Positions 1 to 5,851 of a stretch of 9,900 nucleotides of DNA are shown here, in pieces (position 1 is the stretch's first letter; each line of letters opens with the position of its first letter). The translations under genes and the position numbers were made by a program. The notes under the pieces are model-generated. The model did no database searches and was not told where the DNA came from. It saw only the letters and a program-made list of their open reading frames with translations. The stretch covers positions 1 through 9,900 of the forward strand of contig CAJJPW010000066.1 in assembly GCA_905193725.1 (NCBI GenBank), given 5' to 3'. Source of the DNA: an uncultured Eubacteriales bacterium (GTDB lineage Bacteria; Bacillota; Clostridia; Christensenellales; Christensenellaceae).

Positions 1-1613
1 AGTACGTAAATATGATCCGCATGAACCACATTGGCTAGCCGGTGGGATATGAGAATTACTGTCTTAGTTTTGACTAACTTGTGGATCTGTTCCATGATAT
101 GATTTTCGCTTTCCACGTCTATATTAGAAGTCGCTTCGTCAAAAAGATAGACCGGGCTATTATGAAGCAGCGCCCTTGCCAGGGCTAGACGCTGACACTG
201 GCCTCCTGAAAGATTGGACGCTCGCTCTAGCAGCGGCGTATCAAGGCCCTGTTCGCCTCGAAGAAATTCAGCCAAATTTACTTGCTCTAACACTGCCCAC
301 AGTTCTTGTTCCGTGGCATCTGGCTTGCCCATGAGCAGGTTGTCTCGCACAGATCCCTTGAATAAATAGCTATTATGACTGATATATGTGAGATTTTTCA
401 TCAGCGCCTCTTCCCCCAGCTGGGATAGTTCTGTGCCGCCGATGGTGATCTTTCCCGTATAACCTCTATTTCGTCCCATGAGGATGGAGGCAATGGTGGA
501 TTTGCCACAGCCGCTTTCACCCACCAGCGCTGTAAAGTTGCCCTGGGGAAACTCCATATTGATGCTGTGCAGGATCTGTCGATCTGGCTCGTAGGAAAAG
601 CACAAATCCCTACACACAATATGGTAGTTTTCTAGGCTCTGTGCCGGTTTTTGGGGTTGTTCTGGAAGATCCAGCAGATGAAATATTTTGTCGCTGGCAG
701 CCATGCCGTTCATGGCGATGTGGAAAAAGCTACCCAGCTGCCGCATAGGAATAAAAAAATCCGCCGAGAGCAGGATGATCAAGAGGCATCCCATGAGGCT
801 CACGTGGCCGCCAATATACTGGGTAACTGCCAAAATCACGCCCAGTGCAGCTCCTCCATAGGCCACCACATCCATGATCGTGATAGAGTTGAGCTGCATG
901 GTGAGTACTTTCATGGTGATCTTGCGGAACTTTTCCGCCTCTACATTCATCTCATCATTTTTAAATTCGTCTGCCTCATATATTTTCAGAGTTGTGAGTC
1001 CTTGGAGGTTTTCTAAAAAGGTATTCCCTAAAGCGGTGTATTGCCCCCAGTATTTGGAAAGAAGCTTTTTTGCCCAGGTCTGCACCGCTGCTATGGCAAC
1101 TGGAATGAGTGGTACACAGATAAGCAATACGATAGCTGACGGAAAGTTCACAAAACTGAGGACGATAAATAGGGTGAGAGGAGCAACCATGGCGTAAAAG
1201 AACTGTGGTAGGTAAGCCCCGAAGTACGTCTCTAGTTGATCCACTCCTTCTACAGCCACCTGTACTACCTCGGAAGTCTTTACCTTCTCTTTGTACGATG
1301 CGCCCAGACGTAGTAGCTTTTGGTAAATGAGCTCTCTCAGCGTCTTCTTCACTGTCTTAGAGGAAAGATACCCCATCCTGCTGGCTCCTGTGGTGCACAG
1401 TGCCCGCAGGATGCACGCTCCTAGCACTATGAGTGCTGTTAACAGCAGCGTTCCTCCACTGACCTTTTGTAAAAATAAATTGGCCAATAGGTTGGTTATG
1501 CTCACCATCATAACAATATTGGCTAACAGCGAGCACCACTGTAGGGCGACATTGCCTGCTACATACTTTTTGCTCTCACCGACCGTTCCGATGAGACGTT
1601 TGTTGATCATCAT
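1..1613 (-). CDS. CydD-like ABC exporter subunit, fused permease and ATPase (3' end outside window)
   Basis: Half of a type-IV (exporter-fold) ABC transporter in the inner membrane, probably working as a dimer with a partner half. About 537 codons are visible; the C-terminal few tens are beyond base 1. Residues 1-300 hold hydrophobic segments (roughly 17-45, 55-71, 130-170, 238-260, 275-295). The ATPase shows Walker A GESGCGKST (G365-T373, K371), the signature LSGGQ at 468-472 followed by CQR instead of the usual RQR, Walker B VYLFDEAT with D492-E493, and the switch histidine in ISHR at H524. The LPQFF...PLIP stretch and the KTMKVL-like region after the long cytoplasmic helix resemble CydD, which with CydC exports cysteine/glutathione; substrate here is inferred only. 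Start: the first of two adjacent ATGs (1613 and 1610), preceded by GGCGGAAG. No cytochrome bd genes are in view, so a general exporter is equally possible. Confidence 0.9.
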   Translation of the reverse strand, partial: MMINKRLIGTVGESKKYVAGNVALQWCSLLANIVMMVSITNLLANLFLQKVSGGTLLLTALIVLGACILRALCTTGASRMGYLSSKTVKKTLRELIYQKLLRLGASYKEKVKTSEVVQVAVEGVDQLETYFGAYLPQFFYAMVAPLTLFIVLSFVNFPSAIVLLICVPLIPVAIAAVQTWAKKLLSKYWGQYTALGNTFLENLQGLTTLKIYEADEFKNDEMNVEAEKFRKITMKVLTMQLNSITIMDVVAYGGAALGVILAVTQYIGGHVSLMGCLLIILLSADFFIPMRQLGSFFHIAMNGMAASDKIFHLLDLPEQPQKPAQSLENYHIVCRDLCFSYEPDRQILHSINMEFPQGNFTALVGESGCGKSTIASILMGRNRGYTGKITIGGTELSQLGEEALMKNLTYISHNSYLFKGSVRDNLLMGKPDATEQELWAVLEQVNLAEFLRGEQGLDTPLLERASNLSGGQCQRLALARALLHNSPVYLFDEATSNIDVESENHIMEQIHKLVKTKTVILISHRLANVVHADHIYV

Positions 1614-1616
1614 TTC

Positions 1617-1673
1617 CTATATCTTCCGCCTTTCCCATTTGAGTTTACAGAGGGTAGCCATTACTAACCGCAT
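1617..1673 (-). other. 18-codon ORF in the exporter leader (possible uORF or gene remnant)
   Basis: Reads MRLVMATLCKLKWERRKI and stops three bases before the ATG of the ABC gene, so ribosomes on it could re-initiate. It has no good ribosome binding site. A second tiny ORF (1716-1687, MQRGNILAM) with AGAGGG upstream precedes it. Either may be chance; in similar operons a marR gene often sits at this place, so a relic is possible but unproven. Confidence 0.2.
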
Positions 1674-1732
1674 GGTATTTCACACACTACATTGCTAATA
1701 TATTCCCCCTTTGCATTTCTTCCCTCTTTATA

Positions 1733-1750
1733 TGTTAGCATAAGCTAACA
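1733..1750. promoter_or_regulatory. Palindromic operator over the exporter transcription start
   Basis: TGTTAGC-ATAA-GCTAACA is a perfect 7-bp inverted repeat with a 4-base centre. It begins just downstream of the -10 box and covers the expected start point (about 1746), the classical position for a repressor site. The TTAG/CTAA half-sites are like those of MarR-family operators. The binding protein is not known. Confidence 0.6.
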
Positions 1751-1752
1751 AA

Positions 1753-1782
1753 ATTTTATCATCTTTTTCCTTCCTTCGTCAA
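1753..1782 (-). promoter_or_regulatory. Sigma-A-type promoter of the ABC exporter
   Basis: On the minus strand: -35 TTGACG (1782-1777), 18-base spacer, -10 TAAAAT (1758-1753). The start of transcription is expected near 1746, giving a leader of about 130 bases before the ABC ATG. Confidence 0.65.
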
Positions 1783-1811
1783 GGGGCAGATATCAAATGA
1801 AATAAATAGAA

Positions 1812-1848
1812 AAGCGGCAGGACCTTCCCTGAGTGCCACACCGCTTTG
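1812..1848 (-). terminator. Probable terminator after the SH3/peptidoglycan-binding gene
   Basis: AAAGCGG and CCGCTTT form a 7-bp outer stem, with an inner CAGG/CCTG pairing and unpaired bases between. On the minus strand it is followed by a T-rich but interrupted tail (TTTTCTATTTATTTC). It lies 34 bases past the stop codon of the minus-strand gene and before the exporter promoter, so it would insulate the two units. Confidence 0.55.
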
Positions 1849-1881
1849 ATCAATCAGCTTATGTAATTTCTATACGCCTTA

Positions 1882-3042
1882 TTATACATCGTTGCGATGA
1901 TCATAGGCGTATTTCACCATGGATTGATGGATGGGACAAGGCTCATCTCCTACATGGGTTTTACTGTTGAGGAAGTGGACGCAGAAATGTCCGCCAAATC
2001 CCGTCTCTGGAATAAAGTCTGGGCTATGGGGCATGCCGTTAATCGAAGCCGCATAGGACTTATTTCCCACAGTAACCCACACGGCGCGTCTATCCCAACT
2101 CCATTTGCCGCCGTAGATTTCCTTCATCTTTGCCACATCGTCTTTGGTGAGAGGTGCTGTATCTGAATGGTTGGTACCACCAAAGCGCTTAGCCTGGAAG
2201 GAAATTCCCGTCTTCACATCGGTAATAGTCATCACAGTCCCTCTGGGGATCTCATGACGAGCGGTATCCCACCAGTCGGCCATTTTTATCTCGCCTTTTA
2301 CTCCAAGTCTCTGAGCTCTTGTCCGATAGATATCATTATCTCCAAAGAGAAGCTCTAAGGTCTTTGCCCCGGCTACGCCATCGCTAGAGAGATTGGCCGC
2401 CTTTTGGAAATCCTTTACCGCCTGTTCGGTCTTATCGCCATAGTAGTTGGTGACCTGGCCGGATAGGAAGCCCCTATCTCTCAGCTCTCTCTGCACTTTA
2501 TTGACTTGCGTACCGCTCATTCCCTTTTTCAGGACATCGGCAGGCTGTTTTGCTGTGCTGGTCTTGATGTGCACAGCGTCCACATAGCCCTCTTTGCCCT
2601 CTTCGTACTCGATTTTGTAAAAGCCAGCTGTCATACCGGTGATGCGAATGCCGCTTCCCGCATCCATTGTAGCCAGTTTCTCGCCGTAATTGCTGGCGCT
2701 ATCGTATACGCCTGTACCATCCTGTAGAATATTACCCACTAAGGAATCGGTGGAGGGCAGGTATACAAAGTCCTTGCTGATATATCCTCTGTAGTTTCCA
2801 TATATCACCCTGAGCCAGCCGTCTTCTTCCTCACAGAATACCCCTACTCTAGTGCCCTTGTCCAGCTTAAGCACATAGGGGGAGTCTGTAGATGGACGGA
2901 GCCGCATGTTCACTTCATCGCCAATTACTACAGCTTCTTCAAACTTGGGAAGTGCGTTGGTCTTTGGCATAAACAGCATCAATGCAATTGCCACGATCAA
3001 TATGAAACCAGCTGCCCATCCAAATTTTTTTGCCACTGTCAT
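1882..3042 (-). CDS. Membrane-anchored SH3 / peptidoglycan-binding protein with His/Cys-rich C-terminal domain
   Basis: A 386-residue envelope protein. Residues 7-25 form an uncleaved-looking signal anchor (lysines before, no lipobox). Two bacterial SH3-like domains follow: about 36-95 (VNMRLRPSTDSPYV, GWLRV, GYISKDFV) and 98-160 (GVYDSASNYGEKLATM, GYVDAVHI). A PG_binding_1 repeat spans about 170-235 (GMSGTQVNKVQRELRDRGFL, KTEQAVKDFQKAANLSSDGVAGAKT). The last 145 residues contain GGTNH (H292), WSWDRR, NGMPH (H339) and GHFCVHF (H352, C354, H356), plus H363 and H372; I recognise this arrangement from other clostridial SH3 proteins but know no assigned activity. It likely acts outside the membrane on or near peptidoglycan. 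The start is supported by AAGGAG 8 bases upstream. It appears to be a single-gene unit, with its own promoter and terminator. Confidence 0.85.
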   Translation of the reverse strand: MTVAKKFGWAAGFILIVAIALMLFMPKTNALPKFEEAVVIGDEVNMRLRPSTDSPYVLKLDKGTRVGVFCEEEDGWLRVIYGNYRGYISKDFVYLPSTDSLVGNILQDGTGVYDSASNYGEKLATMDAGSGIRITGMTAGFYKIEYEEGKEGYVDAVHIKTSTAKQPADVLKKGMSGTQVNKVQRELRDRGFLSGQVTNYYGDKTEQAVKDFQKAANLSSDGVAGAKTLELLFGDNDIYRTRAQRLGVKGEIKMADWWDTARHEIPRGTVMTITDVKTGISFQAKRFGGTNHSDTAPLTKDDVAKMKEIYGGKWSWDRRAVWVTVGNKSYAASINGMPHSPDFIPETGFGGHFCVHFLNSKTHVGDEPCPIHQSMVKYAYDHRNDV

Positions 3043-3096
3043 ATTTTCTACTCCTTTTTAGCCAAGTTTATTTGGCCATTCTCAAATTTTAAATTA

Positions 3097-3125
3097 ATTA
3101 TATCGTCCTCATGCAAAAAATGCAA
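3097..3125 (-). promoter_or_regulatory. Promoter of the SH3/peptidoglycan-binding gene
   Basis: On the minus strand: -35 TTGCAT (3125-3120), 17-base spacer, perfect -10 TATAAT (3102-3097). Start expected near 3090, leaving a 48-base leader with AAGGAG before the ATG. TTGCAT occurs a second time inside the spacer, 9 bases further on. Confidence 0.6.
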
Positions 3126-3399
3126 AGTCAGCATACTGGTGTATATCCTCATAAAAAAAAGTTTATCAGCGTATACACTCTATAAATTCATCCTATAATA
3201 TATTACATTTCTATGACAATTATATCATAAATAATAGACATATTGCTAGTGAAATATACGATCATCCCGGTAAAATAGCGATATCTTTTCAATTTTCCAC
3301 CCTATTATTTCCAAAACCCAAGGCAATCTCTTTGTTGGAGCGATGCTCTTAACATATGAAAAAAGTGAGTTTTTGGCTAACAGGGGCGGGAGATGAAAA
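3126..3399. other. AT-rich intergenic region, no gene seen
   Basis: No ORF with a ribosome binding site is visible on either strand. A weak second promoter for the SH3 gene is possible on the minus strand: TTGTCA (3219-3214), 16 bases, TATAGG (3197-3192). The right part (3300-3399) is the 3' flank of the glycosylase operon; only a 4-bp GAGC/GCTC hairpin is seen there, with no convincing terminator. Confidence 0.4.
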
Positions 3400-4005
3400 C
3401 TATGAGAAAGAATCCAGAGCTGCAATATGATGCTTTAACTGCTCCATATCCTTCAAATAAGTGGATTTGAGCTTTGGATTATACAGAATGCTTGCCGGAT
3501 GATATAAGGGGTAGAGGGGGTAGGCAATTCCCTTGATTGAGACAGATAGCATCTGCCCATGGACCTGACCAATGAGCAGGCTTCTATCTTGCCCTACTGC
3601 CCCCAGGGCTATATTACCCAAGCTGACGATGAGTCTGGGGCGCACGATGTCTATTTCCCTCAGTAGATAGTCAGCACAAATCTCCACCTCTTTGCGAGTG
3701 GGAGGCCGGTTGGCAATCGTCCCCTTGGGGCTTACCCGATAAGGGCGAAATTTCACCGTGTTGGTTACGAAGAGCTCTTCCCTTTTTAGAGAGATTCCCT
3801 CTAGAAAGCTCTCTAAATTGGCGCCTGCCTTGCCGACAAACGGCTTTCTTTGCAGTACTTCATTTTTTCCTGGTGCCTCTCCGATGAGCATGACTTTTGC
3901 GTGTTTGCTGCCAGAGGAAAAAACCAGCTCTTGTTCCTCTTTCCCTATCTTATGCATTTGCTGTGTAAAGCTTGCGTAGAGTTCTTCTAATTCCAAAGAT
4001 TGCAT
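3400..4005 (-). CDS. Family-4-like uracil-DNA glycosylase paralogue lacking most Fe-S cysteines
   Basis: Expected to excise uracil (or another damaged base) from DNA in the cytoplasm, starting base excision repair. Family motifs are present: GEAPGKNE (42-49) after VMLI, RKPFVGKAG (53-61), VTNTVKFRP (80-88), and YHPAS (168-172), the second active-site motif. Of the four cysteines that hold the 4Fe-4S cluster in family 4, the N-terminal CxxC is absent, the third is F86, and only C110 (ICADYL) is left, so no classical cluster can form. Between FRP and PPTRKEVE is a longer loop (VSPKGTIANR) where the upstream paralogue has a short one. AGGAG lies only one base from the ATG; TTG at codon 4 (3996) has a better 10-base spacing and could be the true start. 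Second gene of the pair, 26 bases after its neighbour; no promoter of its own seen. Confidence 0.85.
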   Translation of the reverse strand: MQSLELEELYASFTQQMHKIGKEEQELVFSSGSKHAKVMLIGEAPGKNEVLQRKPFVGKAGANLESFLEGISLKREELFVTNTVKFRPYRVSPKGTIANRPPTRKEVEICADYLLREIDIVRPRLIVSLGNIALGAVGQDRSLLIGQVHGQMLSVSIKGIAYPLYPLYHPASILYNPKLKSTYLKDMEQLKHHIAALDSFS

Positions 4006-4031
4006 TCTCCTTTTTGCTGCTCAAATAGGCT

Positions 4032-4601
4032 TTATTCCTGCCCCATTTTTAGCTGCTTGTCTAGCTGAGCGATCTTTTTAAAATCCTCATAGGCGTATTT
4101 TTTCTTGGATTCATCTCGCAGCAGAGCGGAAGGGTGGAAGGTGGGAATGATGTAAAACCCCTTGCGCTCGTAGACGGTGCCCCGCAGTTTGGTGATTTTA
4201 AAATCCTCGCTGATGATGGCACTAGCAGCCACCTTACCCAAACACACGATGATCTTCGGCCGGATCCGCGCCACTTGTCCCCTTAAATAGTTTAAACATG
4301 CGGTGCATTCCTCTGGCCGAGGAACTCGGTTTTTGGGTGGACGACACTTTACCACATTGGTGATATAAATGTCATCTCGCTTGAGATCCACACTTTCCAG
4401 CATTTTGCTCAGCAGCTGTCCTGCCGGGCCCACAAACGGCCTCCCTAGTTCGTCCTCCACCTGCCCAGGGCCTTCGCCGATCATCATAATATTGGCACGA
4501 ATGCTTCCCTCTCCAAACACTACGCTGTTTCTCGTCTCCCAAAGCCCGCATTTTTGGCATATCTGAGTTTCCTGATAAATCTCTTTTAACGTTCGATACA
4601 T
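4032..4601 (-). CDS. Family 4 (Fe-S) uracil-DNA glycosylase
   Basis: Removes uracil from DNA made by cytosine deamination or dUTP misincorporation. At 189 residues it fits the usual family-4 size. All four Fe-S ligands are visible: C15 and C18 (CQKC), C86 (VKCRPP) and C102 (CLNYL). Active-site motifs are GEGPGQVED (42-50), GRPFVGPAGQLL (53-64), TNVVKCRPPKNR (81-92) and HPSALL (156-161). An upstream in-frame TTG would add 12 residues (to 4637), but that stretch carries the -10 box, and AGGCGGTG sits 7 bases before the ATG at 4601, so ATG is the start. It is first in a two-gene operon with the cysteine-poor paralogue, suggesting the two proteins are made together. Confident in the family; distinction from other Fe-S UDG subtypes rests on the missing UdgX KRRIH motif. 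Confidence 0.95.
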   Translation of the reverse strand: MYRTLKEIYQETQICQKCGLWETRNSVVFGEGSIRANIMMIGEGPGQVEDELGRPFVGPAGQLLSKMLESVDLKRDDIYITNVVKCRPPKNRVPRPEECTACLNYLRGQVARIRPKIIVCLGKVAASAIISEDFKITKLRGTVYERKGFYIIPTFHPSALLRDESKKKYAYEDFKKIAQLDKQLKMGQE

Positions 4602-4609
4602 AAAAATAC

Positions 4610-4644
4610 ACCGCCTAGCTCTTATTATAGCAGCCAAAGGCGGT
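4610..4644. promoter_or_regulatory. Inverted repeat centred on the -10 box of the glycosylase operon
   Basis: ACCGCCT (4610-4616) and AGGCGGT (4638-4644) are perfect 7-bp arms with a 21-base spacer whose centre (4627) falls in the TATAAT box. The downstream arm is also the ribosome binding site, so the symmetry could be accidental; as a DNA site it would be well placed for a repressor. Confidence 0.3.
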
Positions 4645-4652
4645 AATGTAAA
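4624..4652 (-). promoter_or_regulatory. Strong promoter of the uracil-DNA glycosylase operon
   Basis: Minus strand: -35 TTTACA (4652-4647), exactly 17 bases, then perfect TATAAT (4629-4624). The start is expected near 4617, about 16 bases before the ATG, so the leader is very short and consists mostly of the AGGCGGTG ribosome binding site. Confidence 0.75.
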
Positions 4653-4692
4653 AAGATCTTTGAAATGAATAGAAAAAGAGAATTGTTTTTTT

Positions 4693-4719
4693 GAGCTTAC
4701 TGCCTGATACAGTCAGCTC
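4693..4719. other. Hairpin between the bofA 3' flank and the glycosylase promoter
   Basis: GAGCT-T-ACTG / CAGT-C-AGCTC forms a 5+4 bp stem with one mismatch and a 7-base loop. Seven T residues precede it on the plus strand, so neither orientation has a T-tract after the hairpin; it is not a standard terminator. It could still form in a bofA read-through transcript. Confidence 0.35.
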
Positions 4720-4849
4720 GGTAGGTATCCCCATGGATTTTAGAACAAGTCGATCTAAACGGCCATCATACAGGGATTGTTATGTAATATGATGTATTCC
4801 ATTCATTTTTTTACAAGTGAATAGGGATTGCTGTAAACTGATAGGTGCT

Positions 4850-5112
4850 ACCTCCACTGTTTGTAATACCACTTTGATTTTCTGATTTTTACAACCCCAT
4901 TGGTTGCACGTTTTGCCCGCTGCCTCTTTGTTGTCCACTTTCACAGAACTCCTCTGTTCATCGTCTTGTATGTTGTTTTTCTGTTGTCCGCTTTCCGCAG
5001 CCCCTTTGGTTGCTTCGCTTCTGTAGTGCCTGATGCCGACTTCTCATGGCCCCCGCTGTTGCCTGTTTTTCGCAGATCCCTTGAGCGCCCGCTCTTCACT
5101 GCCCCCGCTACC
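4850..5112. repeat. Degenerate tandem array, unit about 26-27 bp, downstream of bofA
   Basis: Plus-strand units begin near 4876, 4903, 4930, 4956, 4983, 5009, 5035, 5058 and 5085, most starting GTTG and carrying pattern GTTGYCCGCTTT then CGCAGCCCCTTTG. Lengths are 26-27 bp, one of 23. The best pair (units at 4981 and 5056, 33 bases) match at about 22 positions. AGGGATTG at 4772 and 4823 (51 bp apart) suggests the period once reached further left. The minus strand is purine-rich. Mixed 26/27 lengths and stops in all frames argue against coding. This array and the adjoining flank (4653-4849) are all that lies between bofA and the glycosylase operon. Confidence 0.55.
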
Positions 5113-5116
5113 TCAT

Positions 5117-5377
5117 CTATATGATCAACTTGATGATGAGCAATACCAAGAGACCAGGTAGGCCAAAGACCCCTATGACAAACGCATTGATTACATTCAT
5201 GCCAATATCTACGCCAAAAACGTTAAGTAAAATAAGCGCAACCAACCCAATTACAGCATTGACTAGGAGCTTCAATAGAAACTTTAGTGGAAACAGCAAA
5301 TACCATCCAAAAATATATAGAACGATCAGCCCCACTGCAAAGAAAAGTATAAATTCCCAGCTCAACCCCAGCCCCAT
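5117..5377 (-). CDS. bofA: Pro-sigma-K processing inhibitor BofA family protein
   Basis: An 86-residue, almost wholly hydrophobic protein with about three membrane segments (8-30, 33-55, 62-86) and the family's C-terminal core: LLKLLVNAVIGLVALILLN, INAFVIGVFGLPG and a LLIIKLI end. In Bacillus subtilis BofA sits in the outer forespore membrane with SpoIVFA and holds the SpoIVFB protease inactive until a forespore signal arrives, timing sigma-K activation in the mother cell. Length and the NAVIG / GLPG pattern fit well; function in this organism is by family. The start ATG has GAGGCGG 4 bases upstream. A sigma-E-like -10 element (CATATAAAT, 5424-5416) lies upstream, but no good -35 is seen. The gene stands alone, with repeat arrays on both sides. 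Confidence 0.9.
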   Translation of the reverse strand: MGLGLSWEFILFFAVGLIVLYIFGWYLLFPLKFLLKLLVNAVIGLVALILLNVFGVDIGMNVINAFVIGVFGLPGLLVLLIIKLII

Positions 5378-5378
5378 A

Positions 5379-5436
5379 CTACCGCCTCTTTTTCTTCTTT
5401 GTCTTATACACTATCATTTATATGTATCAGCGGTAG
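5379..5436 (-). promoter_or_regulatory. Inverted repeat that can pair with the bofA ribosome binding site
   Basis: On the minus strand CTACCGC (5436-5430) is the exact complement of GCGGTAG (5385-5379), which is the 3' part of the bofA ribosome binding site and ends one base before the ATG. The spacer is 44 bases. If transcription starts upstream of 5436 the leader could fold and block initiation; a start at the sigma-E-like element would omit the first arm. Confidence 0.35.
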
Positions 5437-5684
5437 AAATCATTACACTATTCTATTAAAGAAACCTTAATATCAATCTTTGCACAGTTTATGGAATGTA
5501 TATCTGGAGTACATCACAAACTTAGACGGTTTATCAAATCACAACGTTTCTCTGTGATAAGTGGCATTTGCCTTGGCTTAAAAGCGATATGGCTCAGGCC
5601 AATAATGGTATCCTGAAAGGTGTACAGGTCTATATATAACACTCTTTAGCCTTTGTTCTCCTACTAGCAGATTGGCCTTCTCCA
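5437..5684. other. Intergenic region without recognised features
   Basis: Upstream flank of bofA. No ORF with a ribosome binding site, no RNA gene and no tandem periodicity were seen. A weak TTGGC/GCCAA inverted repeat with a 20-base spacer lies near 5574-5603, and a weak bofA promoter (TTGATA, 15 bases, TAGAAT on the minus strand) near 5450-5476. Confidence 0.35.
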
Positions 5685-5851
5685 AAGCTCATACGTATAA
5701 TACTTAAGCCAATTGTAAGCTCAGACTTTTATACACACGCTTAAGCTTATCGTGGTCTCAGCCTCTCATACACATACCCTAGGCTTATTGTAAGCTCAAA
5801 TCTTATACGCACACTAAGCTCAGACTTTTATACCCCTTCGCCCATACACAT
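5685..5851. repeat. Imperfect tandem repeat, units of about 24-39 bp beginning AAGCTCAGACTT
   Basis: Unit starts at 5685, 5717, 5756, 5792 and 5816. The common core is AAGCTCAGACTTTTATAC (5717, 5816), degraded to AAGCTCAAATCTTATAC at 5792 and TCTCAGCCTCTCATACAC at 5756. Second halves carry CTTAAGC or CTAGGCTTATTGT, so each unit may be a dimer of about 18 bp. No coding frame runs through it. It passes directly into the next array. Confidence 0.6.

Noticed and set aside
651..1698. Plus-strand ORFs and a 60-codon minus-strand frame within the ABC exporter
   Set aside because: The minus-strand exporter frame is continuous and has all ABC motifs; these are out-of-frame shadows.
1897..2727. Plus-strand ORFs of 60-90 codons opposite the SH3/peptidoglycan-binding gene
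   Set aside because: Shadows of a well-supported minus-strand gene, with no ribosome binding sites.
4602..4637. Extended start (TTG) of the first glycosylase
   Set aside because: The stretch contains the -10 box and would have to be transcribed from further upstream; the ATG at 4601 has a good ribosome binding site.
4900..5124. 74-codon plus-strand ORF and several short minus-strand frames after bofA
   Set aside because: They lie in the 26-bp repeat array, lack ribosome binding sites, and their peptides follow the repeat composition rather than any protein pattern. Minus-strand peptide repeats (such as ALKGSAK / ATKGAAE) share a frame only for some units and are broken by stops.
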